A stretch of 44,346 bases of DNA from Blastocatellia bacterium (GCA_019695185.1 JAIBAN010000068.1:1-44346); one strand, 5' to 3'. Shown: positions 33,523 to 42,536, counted from the stretch's first letter. Made by a program: numbers and translations. Notes: generated from the letters alone by a model not told the origin.

Positions 33523-33791
33523 AATAACTAGGTTTGAGGCTGAGAATAACTAGGTCTGAGGCTGAGAATAACTAGGTCTGAGGCTGAGAAGTGGTAAAAA
33601 TAACTAGTTCTGAGGCTGAGAAGTTAAGTTTTCCACAGGCAAAAGGCGAAAGTTCACACCCAAATAACTAGGTCTGAGGCTGAGAATAACTAGGTCTGAG
33701 GCTGAGAAGTGCAAAAAATAACTAGGTCTGAGGCTGAGAATAACTAGGTCTGAGGCTGAGAAGTGAGTAAATAACTAGGTCTGAGGCTGAG
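33523..33791 (+). repeat. Iteron array of the replication origin (nine 22-bp repeats)
   Basis: Nine copies begin with AATAACTAGGTCTGAG and end with GCTGAG, at 33523, 33545, 33567, 33599, 33663, 33685, 33717, 33739 and 33770. Copies 1 and 4 carry single changes (GGTTTG; AGTTCT). Start distances are 22, 22, 32, 64, 22, 32, 22 and 31 bp, close to whole helix turns, so all lie on nearly the same DNA face. This is the Rep-binding origin. Confidence 0.96.
33629..33637 (+). promoter_or_regulatory. DnaA box, one mismatch
   Basis: TTTTCCACA differs from TTATCCACA at one base. It lies in the widest gap of the iteron array, between repeats 4 and 5. Confidence 0.6.
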
Positions 33792-34365
33792 AAGTTTTTT
33801 GTAACCTATTCATTTCAAAAGGTTTTTTGTCTAAAAAATCGCCTTATCCTCTTTAACCATGTATTTAACCAAATACATGCTGCGTTAGGTGCTATGCGCG
33901 CAGGAAGGCTCAAAAATCGAGGGATCACGACAAGCGGATTCCATTCCCTTAAAGCCCACCTTTTCCATAGATAGCAAAACCTAATCCCCCTTTTTTTCGG
34001 ACCGCTTCGCGGGTTTTAATACCTGACTGCTTCGGCGATAGGAAAAGCAAACCCCTGGTTGGATTCGTGAGTTTTGTTATCGGATGCAAGTAATTGATTC
34101 TAAATGGCTTAAATGCCATTTTCAGCCTGTTTCACACAACAAATCGGCAGGCTACACCAAAAAACCCAAACTCAGGTGTTTTATAGTGCTTGTGGAACCA
34201 ATTACTGTACTTCGTAGAATGCCCAATCCTTAAAGCTCTTCTGTACCGCTAAAATCTTCCCTGAAAAATTTGGTTTCATCAGTTTGGAACGCACGTTATA
34301 GTTTTGGGGCGGAAAAGTGATTGGTTTTCCGTGCGACCTATGTACTTTGCCCCACTGTCAAACTG
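33792..34365. other. AT-rich region downstream of the iterons, likely the rest of the origin
   Basis: No gene is visible. T-runs and A-runs directly after the last iteron would suit strand opening. A perfect 9-bp inverted repeat lies at 33858-33879. The next gene lacks a clear ribosome-binding site. Confidence 0.5.
33858..33879. repeat. Perfect inverted repeat in the origin region
   Basis: CATGTATTT and AAATACATG are exact complements around AACC. It could be a protein-binding operator or a small hairpin. Confidence 0.7.
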
Positions 34366-34812
34366 ATGACCCGACCAACCGTCTTTTCCAACACCAGCTC
34401 GTCAAAAAAGGAACATTCCCGCCCGGTTCAGTTCGCCTTCAGATGCTCCCAGGAAGAGTATGACCGGCTGCTCAAAATCGTGCGGTTGTTTGATTGCCCC
34501 CAATCACCCCAGAACGGCGTGCGGATGTTGCTCGGCCTTCCTGCCACCCTCGAACGTCGTCCGGTTGTGGACCGGGTGGAACTGAAAAAGGACCAAACCC
34601 CCAAGGCCCGCCCCTTTGTGGTGCTCGTCCGGTTTGATGAGGTTGAACACCAGCAGGTGGAAAACCGGCTCGCCGCCGACCAGGATTTCACCACCTCCGT
34701 TTCCCCAAGACTTCATACCCTTGCCAATTACGTTCGCTGGCTCATGCACCGGGACGTGGTCCGGCCTGCCGCACGCACCGACCTCAAACCGCCTTCAATA
34801 CCGCCAAAGTAG
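34366..34812 (+). CDS. Possible tandem ribbon-helix-helix protein (MobC-like), 148 residues
   Basis: The ATG at 34366 gives a sensible N-terminus, but neither it nor the upstream TTG at 34321 has a clear ribosome-binding site. Two parts resemble each other: Q-F-A-F-R-C-S-Q-E-E-Y-D-R-L-L-K-I-V and V-L-V-R-F-D-E-V-E-H-Q-Q-V-E-N-R-L, the latter ending A-N-Y-V-R-W-L-M-H-R-D. A strand plus two helices repeated twice suggests a single-chain RHH pair, a layout that would suit mobilisation or copy-control proteins. The assignment is tentative. Confidence 0.6.
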   Translation: MTRPTVFSNTSSSKKEHSRPVQFAFRCSQEEYDRLLKIVRLFDCPQSPQNGVRMLLGLPATLERRPVVDRVELKKDQTPKARPFVVLVRFDEVEHQQVENRLAADQDFTTSVSPRLHTLANYVRWLMHRDVVRPAARTDLKPPSIPPK

Positions 34813-34930
34813 TTTTTTTATTTGACAATAGATAACAAGTTATCTAAAATTCATTGCAAACAGCTTTGTTTTGATTTCAGTTCACCCGGAAACCCGCACG
34901 GTTTTTCTGTTCAGAATCAGGAGGTCGGAC

Positions 34931-35236
34931 ATGAGTACCCGGTTTGTCATCAGTGAGCACGCCCGGACCAGAATGAACCAGCGCCGCTTGAGCGAAGCCG
35001 ATTTGGACATCGTGTGGGAATTCGGGCGGGTTCATCATGCTGCCGGGGCTGAGTTTTACTTTTTGGCCGCCGCCGACCTGCCTGCCGCGCTTTCCGCCCA
35101 GTATGCCCACCTGGTTGGAACCACCCTGGTGATTGAAGACGGGGTTTTGGTGACCACCTACAAAAATCACCATGCGCTGGAAGTCATCAAACGCAAGCAA
35201 AAGTTCCAGGATAAACGGCCACGTCGTTCACGGTAG
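34931..35236 (+). CDS. DUF4258-type small protein
   Basis: AGGAGG lies 6 nt before ATG 34931, which is therefore preferred to 34871. The 101-residue product begins with F-V-I-S-E-H-A-R-T-R-M-N-Q-R-R-L-S-E-A-D-L, the hallmark of DUF4258 proteins (H-A-x-x-R-M-x-x-R-x-I/L), and ends in a basic tail. Some members act like small RNase toxins; others are of unknown role. It lies 45 bp before the FHA gene, probably in one operon, and no antitoxin is visible beside it. Confidence 0.75.
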   Translation: MSTRFVISEHARTRMNQRRLSEADLDIVWEFGRVHHAAGAEFYFLAAADLPAALSAQYAHLVGTTLVIEDGVLVTTYKNHHALEVIKRKQKFQDKRPRRSR

Positions 35237-35281
35237 CCGAAACCACTTCCTTCCACCCGATTCCATCAGGAGACATAACCA

Positions 35282-35806
35282 ATGAACAATCGCCGCTTGA
35301 CCCCCAGAATTACTCCCGCTGATTGGATGGCCACTCCGCCTGCCGTCAAGGAGCTTTTGAACCACTTCGTTGAACTGGCAACCGAAATCGAGCTGGCCCG
35401 GACCCAGGCCAGCACTCCGGATGACCCCAGCCAGACCCTCTTGAATGTCCAGGCCGGTGAAGCCGGACAGAAAGCCCGGCTGGTGCTGGTCACACCTCAA
35501 AAAAAGCTGGCACCGATTTTCCCACTTGACCGGCAGGAAGTGGTGCTGGGCCGCAAGGACCGCAAGGACGGTTCAACTCCTGACATCAACCTTGCCAAAT
35601 ATGACAAGGGAACCTTGATTTCCCGCCGCCATGCCCGGATTTTTGTCACAGCCGGCACCTATTACCTTGAAGATTTGGGCAGCCTCAACGGAACCATCGT
35701 TTCCGGTACGGTGCTGACCCGGCTCCGGCGAGGTCATCCCCAGGCATTGGTTTTCGGTGATGAAATCCTGGTGGGAGTCGTCAAACTGAGATTTGTGCAG
35801 GCGTAA
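35282..35806 (+). CDS. FHA-domain (phosphothreonine-binding) protein
   Basis: AGGAGA precedes the ATG. The N-terminal 65 residues are helical. The FHA domain covers about 70-174 with V-V-L-G-R, I-S-R-R-H-A-R-I and L-E-D-L-G-S-L-N-G-T, so the phosphothreonine-binding Arg, Ser-x-x-His and Asn residues are all present. FHA proteins read marks set by Ser/Thr kinases; the only kinase gene in this window is the last gene of the defence-type operon, 9 kb away, so a link is only possible, not shown. Confidence 0.9.
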   Translation: MNNRRLTPRITPADWMATPPAVKELLNHFVELATEIELARTQASTPDDPSQTLLNVQAGEAGQKARLVLVTPQKKLAPIFPLDRQEVVLGRKDRKDGSTPDINLAKYDKGTLISRRHARIFVTAGTYYLEDLGSLNGTIVSGTVLTRLRRGHPQALVFGDEILVGVVKLRFVQA

Positions 35807-35850
35807 CCGCATTCCGGATAGAACCAGCACCTCAAACAGTAAACAGCAAG

Positions 35851-37503
35851 TCATTCTTGAGTATCAGAGCCAGTTCTGTTGGTTTCCGCCTGTTGCAAGG
35901 CCAGTGCCAGCGCGAAAAGCCCTTCACTTTGGACCATCCGGGGCTGGGAGTGACCGGCACCAGCAGCCTGACGGGTAAAGGGACGAACAAACGTGAAACC
36001 TGGAGGAGGAGGCAGGCAGCCATATCCAATGGCGCGGGCGGTGGCTCGTTGTTGCCGCTGTTGCCAGTCCACCTTGTCCCGCCGCTGTTCCCACCCAGCG
36101 GGCAGGCGACGGTAGAGACGGCCATGCTGAGTGACTGCCGTGGCGATGGCGCGGGCTTCTTCCGGGGTGACCCACTGAGTTGGTTCCGGCTGACGGAGGA
36201 CACCAGGCACCGGCAGGCGGACCGGGGCCGGAGTTGGCGGAACGCTCCTGTTGGTGGCAAGGGGGGACGGATGCGGCTCTGGCAGGTCGGATTCAATCCG
36301 GACGCTCTCGCGGCAGAGGTCGTACCAGAGGGCGGAACAGACCGCATGAACCAAAGCCCAGCCGGAGGGGAAAAAATTAAGCGGCATGTGCAGGTCGGTT
36401 TGAGGATCAGGTTCCCAGAACGACCCGGTCAGACTTCGCTTTTCCCGGTCAAGCAGCACCACCCAGATACCCCCGGCTTCCGGCTGCATGCGCAGGAACC
36501 CGACTCCCAGGGTTTGAAAATAAGGCAGCACCTCCGCCACGAACGGGACTTCCAGCCAGCGGCCCAGATAGCGGGGGACGGGGCGGTCGGTGCGGGCCAG
36601 CAGCGTGGCGGCGGTTTCCGCCAGGGCGGTCCGGACTTCAGCGTTCAGAGCCGCTTTCAGGAACCCGGCCCGTTCCAGGGCCAGCAGATTGTCGGCGCTT
36701 CCCAGCCCTTCCGGGCGCAGTTCCGGCGGCGGCTGGTGCGGCCCCCACATGAGCGAAATCCAGTCCAGGTAGATCAAAGTTGGATGGCACTTGAGGTTGG
36801 GCGGCGGAGACAGCCGAGTCCGGTTGGCTGCGGTGAGGCCCAGGCTGGCGATGCGGCAGACCGACTGCCTTTGCTGCTCAAACCGGTGAAAATTCCCTTC
36901 TGTGAGGTCTTCCAGGGCAAACACACCAATCTGTTTGCCAACTTCCTTGGGGACCTGCCACAACCGCTCCGCTGTGCCGAGCAGGACGCGGGCAGCATTC
37001 CAGTTTCCAGGCGGCAGAAGCAGGGTTTCCGCCCCTTCAGCGAGGGCGAGCACGCCTTGGCGCGCCAGTCCTGCCACTTCCCGGTCGGACAGCAGCGGGG
37101 CGGCAGCTTCCGGGGACGGGAGGCTGTCCGTCAGATTCTGGATGGTTTCAACCAGGCGGTTATCCGGCAGTTCCTCGTGAAGCACGCAAAAAGCCAGCAT
37201 GGTCAACAGGCAGAGGGATTCGTCCGCCAAGGCTTCCCCGGCCAGCCGCGCTGAGGCCGCCAGGGTTTTGCCGTCCCGGCTTTTGGCTTTCAATTGCAGG
37301 TACAGCCCCTTGGCGCTCAATACATAATCGGTCCCTTCCCGTTTGGCCCCAATGGTTTGGGAAAGCAGGGTGGGCCTGGTTTCCATTTGAACGCCGTTTT
37401 TGAGTTTGCTCCGGGTTGGGGCTGCCCGCAGCAACCGGCCCGGTCCCTGGGAGTTGCCGGCCAGGGAATTGGGAATCACAATATTTCGGTTTTTCGGATT
37501 CAT
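35851..37503 (-). CDS. Unknown protein, about 550 residues
   Basis: The long frame runs against the FHA operon. The start at 37503 (M-N-P-K-N-R-N-I-V) is chosen for its position; no good ribosome-binding site is seen at it or at 37545 and 37386. The N-terminus has basic residues, the middle is Leu/Ala-rich and helical, the C-terminal third is Pro- and Arg-rich. I-Y-L-D-W-I-S-L-M-W-G and W-V-V-L-L-D-R-E-K are the most conserved-looking parts, but no family is recognised. A long opposite-strand open frame is a GC-driven shadow. Confidence 0.65.
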   Translation of the reverse strand: MNPKNRNIVIPNSLAGNSQGPGRLLRAAPTRSKLKNGVQMETRPTLLSQTIGAKREGTDYVLSAKGLYLQLKAKSRDGKTLAASARLAGEALADESLCLLTMLAFCVLHEELPDNRLVETIQNLTDSLPSPEAAAPLLSDREVAGLARQGVLALAEGAETLLLPPGNWNAARVLLGTAERLWQVPKEVGKQIGVFALEDLTEGNFHRFEQQRQSVCRIASLGLTAANRTRLSPPPNLKCHPTLIYLDWISLMWGPHQPPPELRPEGLGSADNLLALERAGFLKAALNAEVRTALAETAATLLARTDRPVPRYLGRWLEVPFVAEVLPYFQTLGVGFLRMQPEAGGIWVVLLDREKRSLTGSFWEPDPQTDLHMPLNFFPSGWALVHAVCSALWYDLCRESVRIESDLPEPHPSPLATNRSVPPTPAPVRLPVPGVLRQPEPTQWVTPEEARAIATAVTQHGRLYRRLPAGWEQRRDKVDWQQRQQRATARAIGYGCLPPPPGFTFVRPFTRQAAGAGHSQPRMVQSEGLFALALALQQAETNRTGSDTQE

Positions 37504-38069
37504 AAGAAAACAATTTGGTTCAGGGAATCGGGAAGACCTTACCACAGCAGGAAACCGGAACCGAATGCGGATTCAGTCGGGAACATGCGCAAAACAAAAC
37601 AGGATTGTTCCCATCCGACCTGGATTGTTTTAAGATGGAATTCTTCGTAACCCTGTGACTGACTGGTTGAAGCTTCATGACAGACTTGATTGAAAGACCG
37701 GGCCGGTTTCCGGCTGTCCCCTGTGTGTTCCCCGCGTGTGCAAAAGTTGGCTCTCGGCTCCGAGCGTCTGGCCCGTTCCTGTGGTCCAACTCCTCCACCA
37801 GACCATCCAAGGGTGACCTGGCTTGTAAACGGTAAATGCAATTTGTGTTTAATTTAATTTTTGATTTGGTTTTATGGTGAACCCTGGTTGCCTCCACATT
37901 CTTCCCTGCTGCTGTCACTCTGGCCATCACACCCTGAACTGGCCTGGAAATCCTGGCTCCGGACCTGATTCAATCATGAGTCCTGACAAATTAAATTCAC
38001 TGTGGCACCTGAATTGCCTCTGACCAAATGGAAGCATTCATTTTTTCCTGACAAGGATCATACAGAACT
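37504..38069. other. Boundary region between the plasmid-type block and the pilin operon
   Basis: No convincing gene. The sequence probably holds promoters for both flanking genes. It marks the change from plasmid-like to envelope-type gene content. Confidence 0.4.
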
Positions 38070-39275
38070 ATGGCAAGTTACCCCAATGCACAGAAAACCA
38101 GTGCCACCAAAGCGGACATTGAGGCATATGAACGTCGCGTCATGATGGAATTGCCGCTGACCGAACTGTTGCGGGTGCTGACCCGGCTCGCGTCCAATAT
38201 TGAGGCAGGGGTGGGAATTGCCGATTTTGTGCGGGATGAGGTCAAAAAATACGACCTCATGGAACAAACCGCCCCCAGTTCCCGAGCCTTTATGCTGTCC
38301 GGGCGGCCTGGGGCGGCAGCCGGGCCGTTTATGCGGGAAATGGCCCACATGATGTGCGACCTCGGGTTTGATTTCAGTAAGGCCACTGCACAGTTTCCTG
38401 GCATTTTTGACCAGCATCTGCAAGCGGTGCTGAAAGCTGCGGAAAAAACCGGAGATTACGCGCCGGTGCTGCGCCGCTACTGTGACAACCTGCGCCAACG
38501 GCAGGCCACCCGCGACGCCATCATCAATGCCCTTTCCTATCCGGTCATCGTGCTGGCAGTGGCGGTGACGGTGATTTCGCTGTTTATGGTGATGGTGGTG
38601 CCGGCCTTCAAGATGATTTACGCCGGGCTGCTCGGACCCAATGAACAGTTTCCGCCGCTGACCGAATTTGTGATTGGCTGTTCGGATTTTGTGGTCGGGC
38701 ATTGGGCTGTGCTGGCGTTGCTGGTTGGGTTGCCGCTGGGAGGCTACCTGGTGGCCCGCAAGCGGAACCGCAATCTGCGTTTCACGGAGGACAAACTCTG
38801 GCTCCGGATTCCGGTGGTGGGAACCCTAATTGCCCAACTGGAAATGGTCAATTTTCTGACGACCTTCATTATGCTGATTCGGGCCGGCGCGATTTTAACC
38901 GAGAGCGCCGAACTGGCGGCGGATGCCATTGCAAACGGCGAACTGCGCGAAGCCGCCCAGAAAGGCGCGGATGTCTTTCGGATGGGGCATGTCTCGACGC
39001 TGGCCAAAGCCCTGGCGACGCAGGACCCGATTTTCAGTCCGGCCTCAAGTTTCTATACCGAAATGACGAACTTTGAGCAAACCGGTTCGCTGGAAAACCT
39101 TGAACGCTATGCGGAACTGCTGCAACACAATGCGGACCAGACCCGGCAGCGGCTGCTGGGCCTGTTGACCCCGGTCACCATCATTTTCCTGAGCGGACTG
39201 GTGGGCGGACTGGTGGTGGCACTCTATCTGCCCCTGATTCAACTGATTGGCAAACTGGCCGGAGGTCCACACTGA
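38070..39275 (+). CDS. GspF/PilC-like inner-membrane protein
   Basis: This is the platform protein of type II secretion or type IV pilus assembly. Two T2SSF domains are visible: residues about 28-190 (L-L-R-V-L-T-R-L-A-S-N-I-E-A-G-V-G-I, then L-S-Y-P-V-I-V-L-A-V-A-V-T-V) and 250-400 (F-L-T-T-F-I-M-L-I-R-A-G-A-I-L). Transmembrane helices lie near residues 171-192, 216-230 and 368-390. At 401 residues it matches the family. Its stop overlaps the next ATG (TGATG). No matching ATPase or prepilin peptidase gene is in the window. Confidence 0.9.
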   Translation: MASYPNAQKTSATKADIEAYERRVMMELPLTELLRVLTRLASNIEAGVGIADFVRDEVKKYDLMEQTAPSSRAFMLSGRPGAAAGPFMREMAHMMCDLGFDFSKATAQFPGIFDQHLQAVLKAAEKTGDYAPVLRRYCDNLRQRQATRDAIINALSYPVIVLAVAVTVISLFMVMVVPAFKMIYAGLLGPNEQFPPLTEFVIGCSDFVVGHWAVLALLVGLPLGGYLVARKRNRNLRFTEDKLWLRIPVVGTLIAQLEMVNFLTTFIMLIRAGAILTESAELAADAIANGELREAAQKGADVFRMGHVSTLAKALATQDPIFSPASSFYTEMTNFEQTGSLENLERYAELLQHNADQTRQRLLGLLTPVTIIFLSGLVGGLVVALYLPLIQLIGKLAGGPH

Positions 39276-40240
39276 TGACAACCCACTTCAGACAAGGTTG
39301 GAAACGAAAATTCCCGGCCCAGCAGGGCTTGACGGTGATTGAAATTCTGCTGGCCCTGGGACTGCTGGCGGTGTTTTCGCTGGTGGTCATGACCGGCTAC
39401 AGCAGCATCCGCAAATTTCAACTCAACACCATGAGCCAAAACAACCTGACGCTCATCATGGATTTTTACCGGAGCCTGCTGATTGAGGACATCCAGACCG
39501 CAGGCATGGGGTTGGCCAATCAGACCGGGAACCGGCTGGTGGTCAAGGATGCCGACAGTGGCAAAGCCCGCCCGGCAGTGTTTCTGGATGAAGAAGGGAA
39601 CAAACTGACGGTCGTGGCAACGGACCAGACCGGGGCCGGCGAATTGATTGCCGGAACGGTGGCAACCGGAACGCTGGTTTTGGGTGGGGTGGATTTTACC
39701 AAATGGCAGCCGCTGACTGGGGACAGCCTCGTCATGGCCGTGAATCCAACCGGACCGCCGGTGCTCCTCAAATTGACGAATGCACCCCGGCTGGCCACAG
39801 CCAGTGACCTTCCGCCGGAGGAAGACGGGGCCTTGAATCTGAACCGGACGATGGTGTTACAGGTTTCCCCGCTGGATACTTGCAACCACATTGCCACCCT
39901 GAGTACGGAAGTGGACCCAAAGGCATTTTGTGTCCCGGTGACACGGGTTGTCCGCTATGGTCTGGGGAAGGGCGGGGTGGAACGGGAGGAACTGTCAACC
40001 TGTTCGGAAAAACTGAAACCGGGCATCACGCCAGGGGAGGTGCCGTCCACGGTGCCGATGACGCCGGGGCTGACCGCCGAAGAGAGCTTCAGTTACCTGA
40101 CGACGAGCGGGCTGGTCAAAAAATTTCCTGGCGATGGCAGCACGCTGTTGGGAATTCACGTTGAGACCGCCATCACAGACCCGACCACCAACAAAAATGA
40201 AAGGGCTTCCTTCAATGTGTACTTTGAAAACTGGAAATAA
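39275..40240 (+). CDS. Prepilin-like protein (PilW/GspJ-type)
   Basis: A class III signal is clear: basic N-terminus, then Q-Q-G cut before L-T-V-I-E-I-L-L-A-L-G-L-L-A, with the conserved Glu at +5. The hydrophobic helix is followed by a globular domain of about 270 residues that has N-Q-T-G-N-R and S-Y-L-T-T-S. The size fits PilW-type minor pilins. It overlaps the gene before and the gene after, so this is a compact pilin operon. Confidence 0.9.
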   Translation: MTTHFRQGWKRKFPAQQGLTVIEILLALGLLAVFSLVVMTGYSSIRKFQLNTMSQNNLTLIMDFYRSLLIEDIQTAGMGLANQTGNRLVVKDADSGKARPAVFLDEEGNKLTVVATDQTGAGELIAGTVATGTLVLGGVDFTKWQPLTGDSLVMAVNPTGPPVLLKLTNAPRLATASDLPPEEDGALNLNRTMVLQVSPLDTCNHIATLSTEVDPKAFCVPVTRVVRYGLGKGGVEREELSTCSEKLKPGITPGEVPSTVPMTPGLTAEESFSYLTTSGLVKKFPGDGSTLLGIHVETAITDPTTNKNERASFNVYFENWK

Positions 40241-40742
40241 CCGGGTCCGACGGCAGGCAGGCTTTTCCTTCCTGGAACTGCTTTTTGTGACAGCCGTGCT
40301 GTTTTTGATTATGGCAGGTCTGGCAGGGCTGCTGACCGAGTTTGCGCGGGGCGAGCGGCTGAAAGCCTACCGGTCGCTGATGACGATTTACCAGAAGACC
40401 ACCGAAGCCCGGACACTGGCGCGGCAGGGCGTGGCCGGAGAAAACCTCCGAACCGTGGCGGTCAAGGATTTGCTGGTGCCGGAAGGCGTCCAACTGGTAA
40501 CGGATGTCAAAGTGGAGGAACTGCCCTACCCGATGCCGGTCCTGGGCCCGGATGCCAAAATCACCTTTGAAGCCCAGACCGCCCGGACGGTGGATAAAAA
40601 ATGGGGCATCATCATTGCGCGGGATGTAGCACGGGACACGTCCTACGGGGTGGTCATCCACCACGTTCCGGCACCGCCGCAACTGTATGTCAAATATCCG
40701 GGGCAAAAGAGCTTTCAACTGATGGCGAATAATGTGTATTGA
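40215..40742 (+). CDS. Prepilin-like protein, 175 residues
   Basis: ATG 40215 is preferred because GAAAGGG lies upstream; it overlaps the previous gene by 26 bp. ATG 40197 is an alternative. The prepilin signal is R-R-Q-A-G followed by F-S-F-L-E-L-L-F-V-T-A-V-L-F-L-I, with Glu at +5. The globular part ends in Y-V-K-Y-P-G. It probably forms a pseudopilus or pilus tip with its neighbours. Confidence 0.88.
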   Translation: MCTLKTGNNRVRRQAGFSFLELLFVTAVLFLIMAGLAGLLTEFARGERLKAYRSLMTIYQKTTEARTLARQGVAGENLRTVAVKDLLVPEGVQLVTDVKVEELPYPMPVLGPDAKITFEAQTARTVDKKWGIIIARDVARDTSYGVVIHHVPAPPQLYVKYPGQKSFQLMANNVY

Positions 40743-40743
40743 A

Positions 40744-40771
40744 GGACTGAGGACTGAGGACTGAGGACTGA
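40744..40771 (+). repeat. Heptamer repeat GGACTGA, four tandem copies
   Basis: Four perfect copies lie between two prepilin genes, just before the GAGAGGAAAAC ribosome-binding site of the next. Slipped-strand change in number would alter spacing but no reading frame. Confidence 0.9.
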
Positions 40772-40780
40772 GAGGAAAAC

Positions 40781-41197
40781 ATGATGAAACGGAAACGACC
40801 ACCAAACCGGAATCAGCGCGGGGTAACCTTGCTGGAGCTGCTGTTGGCAATGAGTGTCATCCTGATTGTCGGGACGGCAGCCGGAGCCTACATGCTGTCG
40901 CTCAACAAAGGCACGGGGGTGGCGGTGGACTCGATGCTGCTCAACCGAACCGCGACGGAACTGGCCTCCCGCTTTGCCGACGCCAAACAGACTGAACCAC
41001 GGACGGGAGTCGTGGTGCTGGCCAAAGACGGGCTGCATGTGGACGAAGACCCGGCTCCTGCGGGAGAACGATTGGAATATGAAACGGAAACCAAGGTGTT
41101 TGACAACGGCACCGCCAGCGTGCTGGTGACAGTCCGCAAAAACCGGCTGACGGTCGAGGCCGGAAGCATGTTTTTCGTACCGCCGCCGACACCCTGA
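40781..41197 (+). CDS. Prepilin-like protein, 138 residues
   Basis: The tandem ATG start is preceded by AGAGGAAAAC. R-G followed by V-T-L-L-E-L-L-L-A-M-S-V-I-L-I-V is a textbook prepilin cleavage site and hydrophobic helix with Glu at +5. The short globular part, with V-V-V-L-A-K-D-G and V-L-V-T-V-R-K-N, fits a GspH/FimT-type minor pilin. Confidence 0.9.
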   Translation: MMKRKRPPNRNQRGVTLLELLLAMSVILIVGTAAGAYMLSLNKGTGVAVDSMLLNRTATELASRFADAKQTEPRTGVVVLAKDGLHVDEDPAPAGERLEYETETKVFDNGTASVLVTVRKNRLTVEAGSMFFVPPPTP

Positions 41198-41272
41198 AGT
41201 CAACTGCAAGACCGGTTGAATGGATGCAAAAGAAAGAATTCGCTGTTATTTTTGTAATTCGAGGAATGAGCT

Positions 41273-42469
41273 ATGAAACTGACTCAGGAAATCATCCGCA
41301 CTGAAATCATCTGCTGCCAGCCCAGGGGCTGGGTTCTGCGCCACAAAGGCCGGGTGGGAGAACGGGGAACGCATGGCACGGCGCTTTCGCTGGCGCTCTT
41401 CTTCGCCTTTGCCATTTTCTGCTTTTTGACGGCGGTGTCGGTGCAGGTGTTGCTGGCGCTCAAGGCCAACCGGCTGCAAAAGAACCAGATTCAGTGCATG
41501 TCCTACTCGCTGACGACGTTTCACGATTTGGAACTCGCGGTGGCCTACCACCTGGATTTGCTGACCGGGGTGGGACAAACGCTGCTCAACCGGAAATCCA
41601 AGAGCGGGACGGCGGATGTGGCGGCGATTGACGGGATTTGCCAGCGGATTTTTCCGCGCTACGACCAGTTGGAACTGCGGGGTTCCACCTTCACGAACAA
41701 GGAAGGCTGGCAGGGACTCTACGGGCGGGCAAACATAGCGATTTTTTACAACGGGATTCGGCCTTTGGCGAAATATCCGGAACTGGAAGCGGAACTGACC
41801 ACCGCTGGCACGAAGGACAACTATTACCCCTATGTGATTTCGCTGACGGCGACGGTGCCCTACGATATCCAGAAGTTCGAGACGCCGATTGCAGCGGACG
41901 GCACCACGTTGGAATATGGCTCGGCGTGGCGTCCGGCGCGGGTGGTGACGACCTTTGACAAATTCCGGACGGCACCCGGAGCACCCATCAAAGACGGGTA
42001 TTTCCATATTCCGAACTACAGCGCCACGGGGGAAATGAAGTTCTTTATGATTCTGGCCAAACCAACAGTTTCCGAACCCGATTTCCTGATTGAGGAACCA
42101 GTCAGTTGCACAGCGTCCATCCAGGAGAATGGGCTGGGCGGCTATAACGTGGTGGGCTGCAACGGAGGTGTAATTCCCGGAACATTCAAGGATGCTGCTG
42201 CTGCACAAGAAGTAGTGGCTGCAATCAATGGTGGGGCCAGTGTTTCAGGATTACTGCAAAGTTATAAAGAAAACTCTTTATACTCAGGTTTTATTGTTGA
42301 TGGCCCGATTCGCCGAGGCCAATGGCGACCAGTCAAAACTCCAAGCCAAGTAAGCGGAGGTGGGGGCAGCAAGGTCCCTGTCAATTCAAATATCAACTCA
42401 ATCCGGGTGCTGCATACCAAAATGGTGCTGTTGCAGCCCGGAAAAACCTATGTTTTTGGCGGAAACTAA
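41273..42469 (+). CDS. PilX-like membrane-anchored protein of the pilin operon
   Basis: GAGGA lies 7 nt upstream. A basic N-terminus leads into G-T-A-L-S-L-A-L-F-F-A-F-A-I-F-C-F-L-T-A, a single transmembrane helix lacking the Glu of true prepilins, as in PilX/GspK-like components. The remaining 330 residues are an exported domain with P-Y-V-I-S-L-T-A-T-V-P-Y and a Gly-rich stretch (S-G-G-G-G-S) near residue 365. It is the last gene before a terminator and closes the operon. Confidence 0.75.
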   Translation: MKLTQEIIRTEIICCQPRGWVLRHKGRVGERGTHGTALSLALFFAFAIFCFLTAVSVQVLLALKANRLQKNQIQCMSYSLTTFHDLELAVAYHLDLLTGVGQTLLNRKSKSGTADVAAIDGICQRIFPRYDQLELRGSTFTNKEGWQGLYGRANIAIFYNGIRPLAKYPELEAELTTAGTKDNYYPYVISLTATVPYDIQKFETPIAADGTTLEYGSAWRPARVVTTFDKFRTAPGAPIKDGYFHIPNYSATGEMKFFMILAKPTVSEPDFLIEEPVSCTASIQENGLGGYNVVGCNGGVIPGTFKDAAAAQEVVAAINGGASVSGLLQSYKENSLYSGFIVDGPIRRGQWRPVKTPSQVSGGGGSKVPVNSNINSIRVLHTKMVLLQPGKTYVFGGN

Positions 42470-42489
42470 CCTTTGGGAATGGTGTTTGT

Positions 42490-42521
42490 GGAGTGCGTGA
42501 GATTCAGCGCACTCCCTTTTT
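42490..42521 (+). terminator. Rho-independent terminator after the pilin operon
   Basis: GGAGTGCG (42490-42497) pairs with CGCACTCC (42508-42515) across a 10-nt loop and is followed by CTTTTTGCTTTT. It separates the pilin operon from the beta-helix gene. Confidence 0.9.
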
Positions 42522-42536
42522 GCTTTTGAGGATTAT

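Noticed and set aside
33523..33791. Iteron array considered as a CRISPR array
   Set aside because: Many units abut directly without spacers, other gaps are 9-10 bp or irregular, no cas genes are present, and Rep lies next to it.
35857..37254. 465-residue open frame on the plus strand
   Set aside because: It is the opposite-strand shadow of the minus-strand gene at 35851-37503; its composition is Arg/Gly/Gln-rich and it has no motif or ribosome-binding site.
41246..42208. 320-residue minus-strand open frame
   Set aside because: It overlaps the PilX-like gene, which has a ribosome-binding site and a membrane helix; the shadow has low-complexity Arg/Gln sequence.
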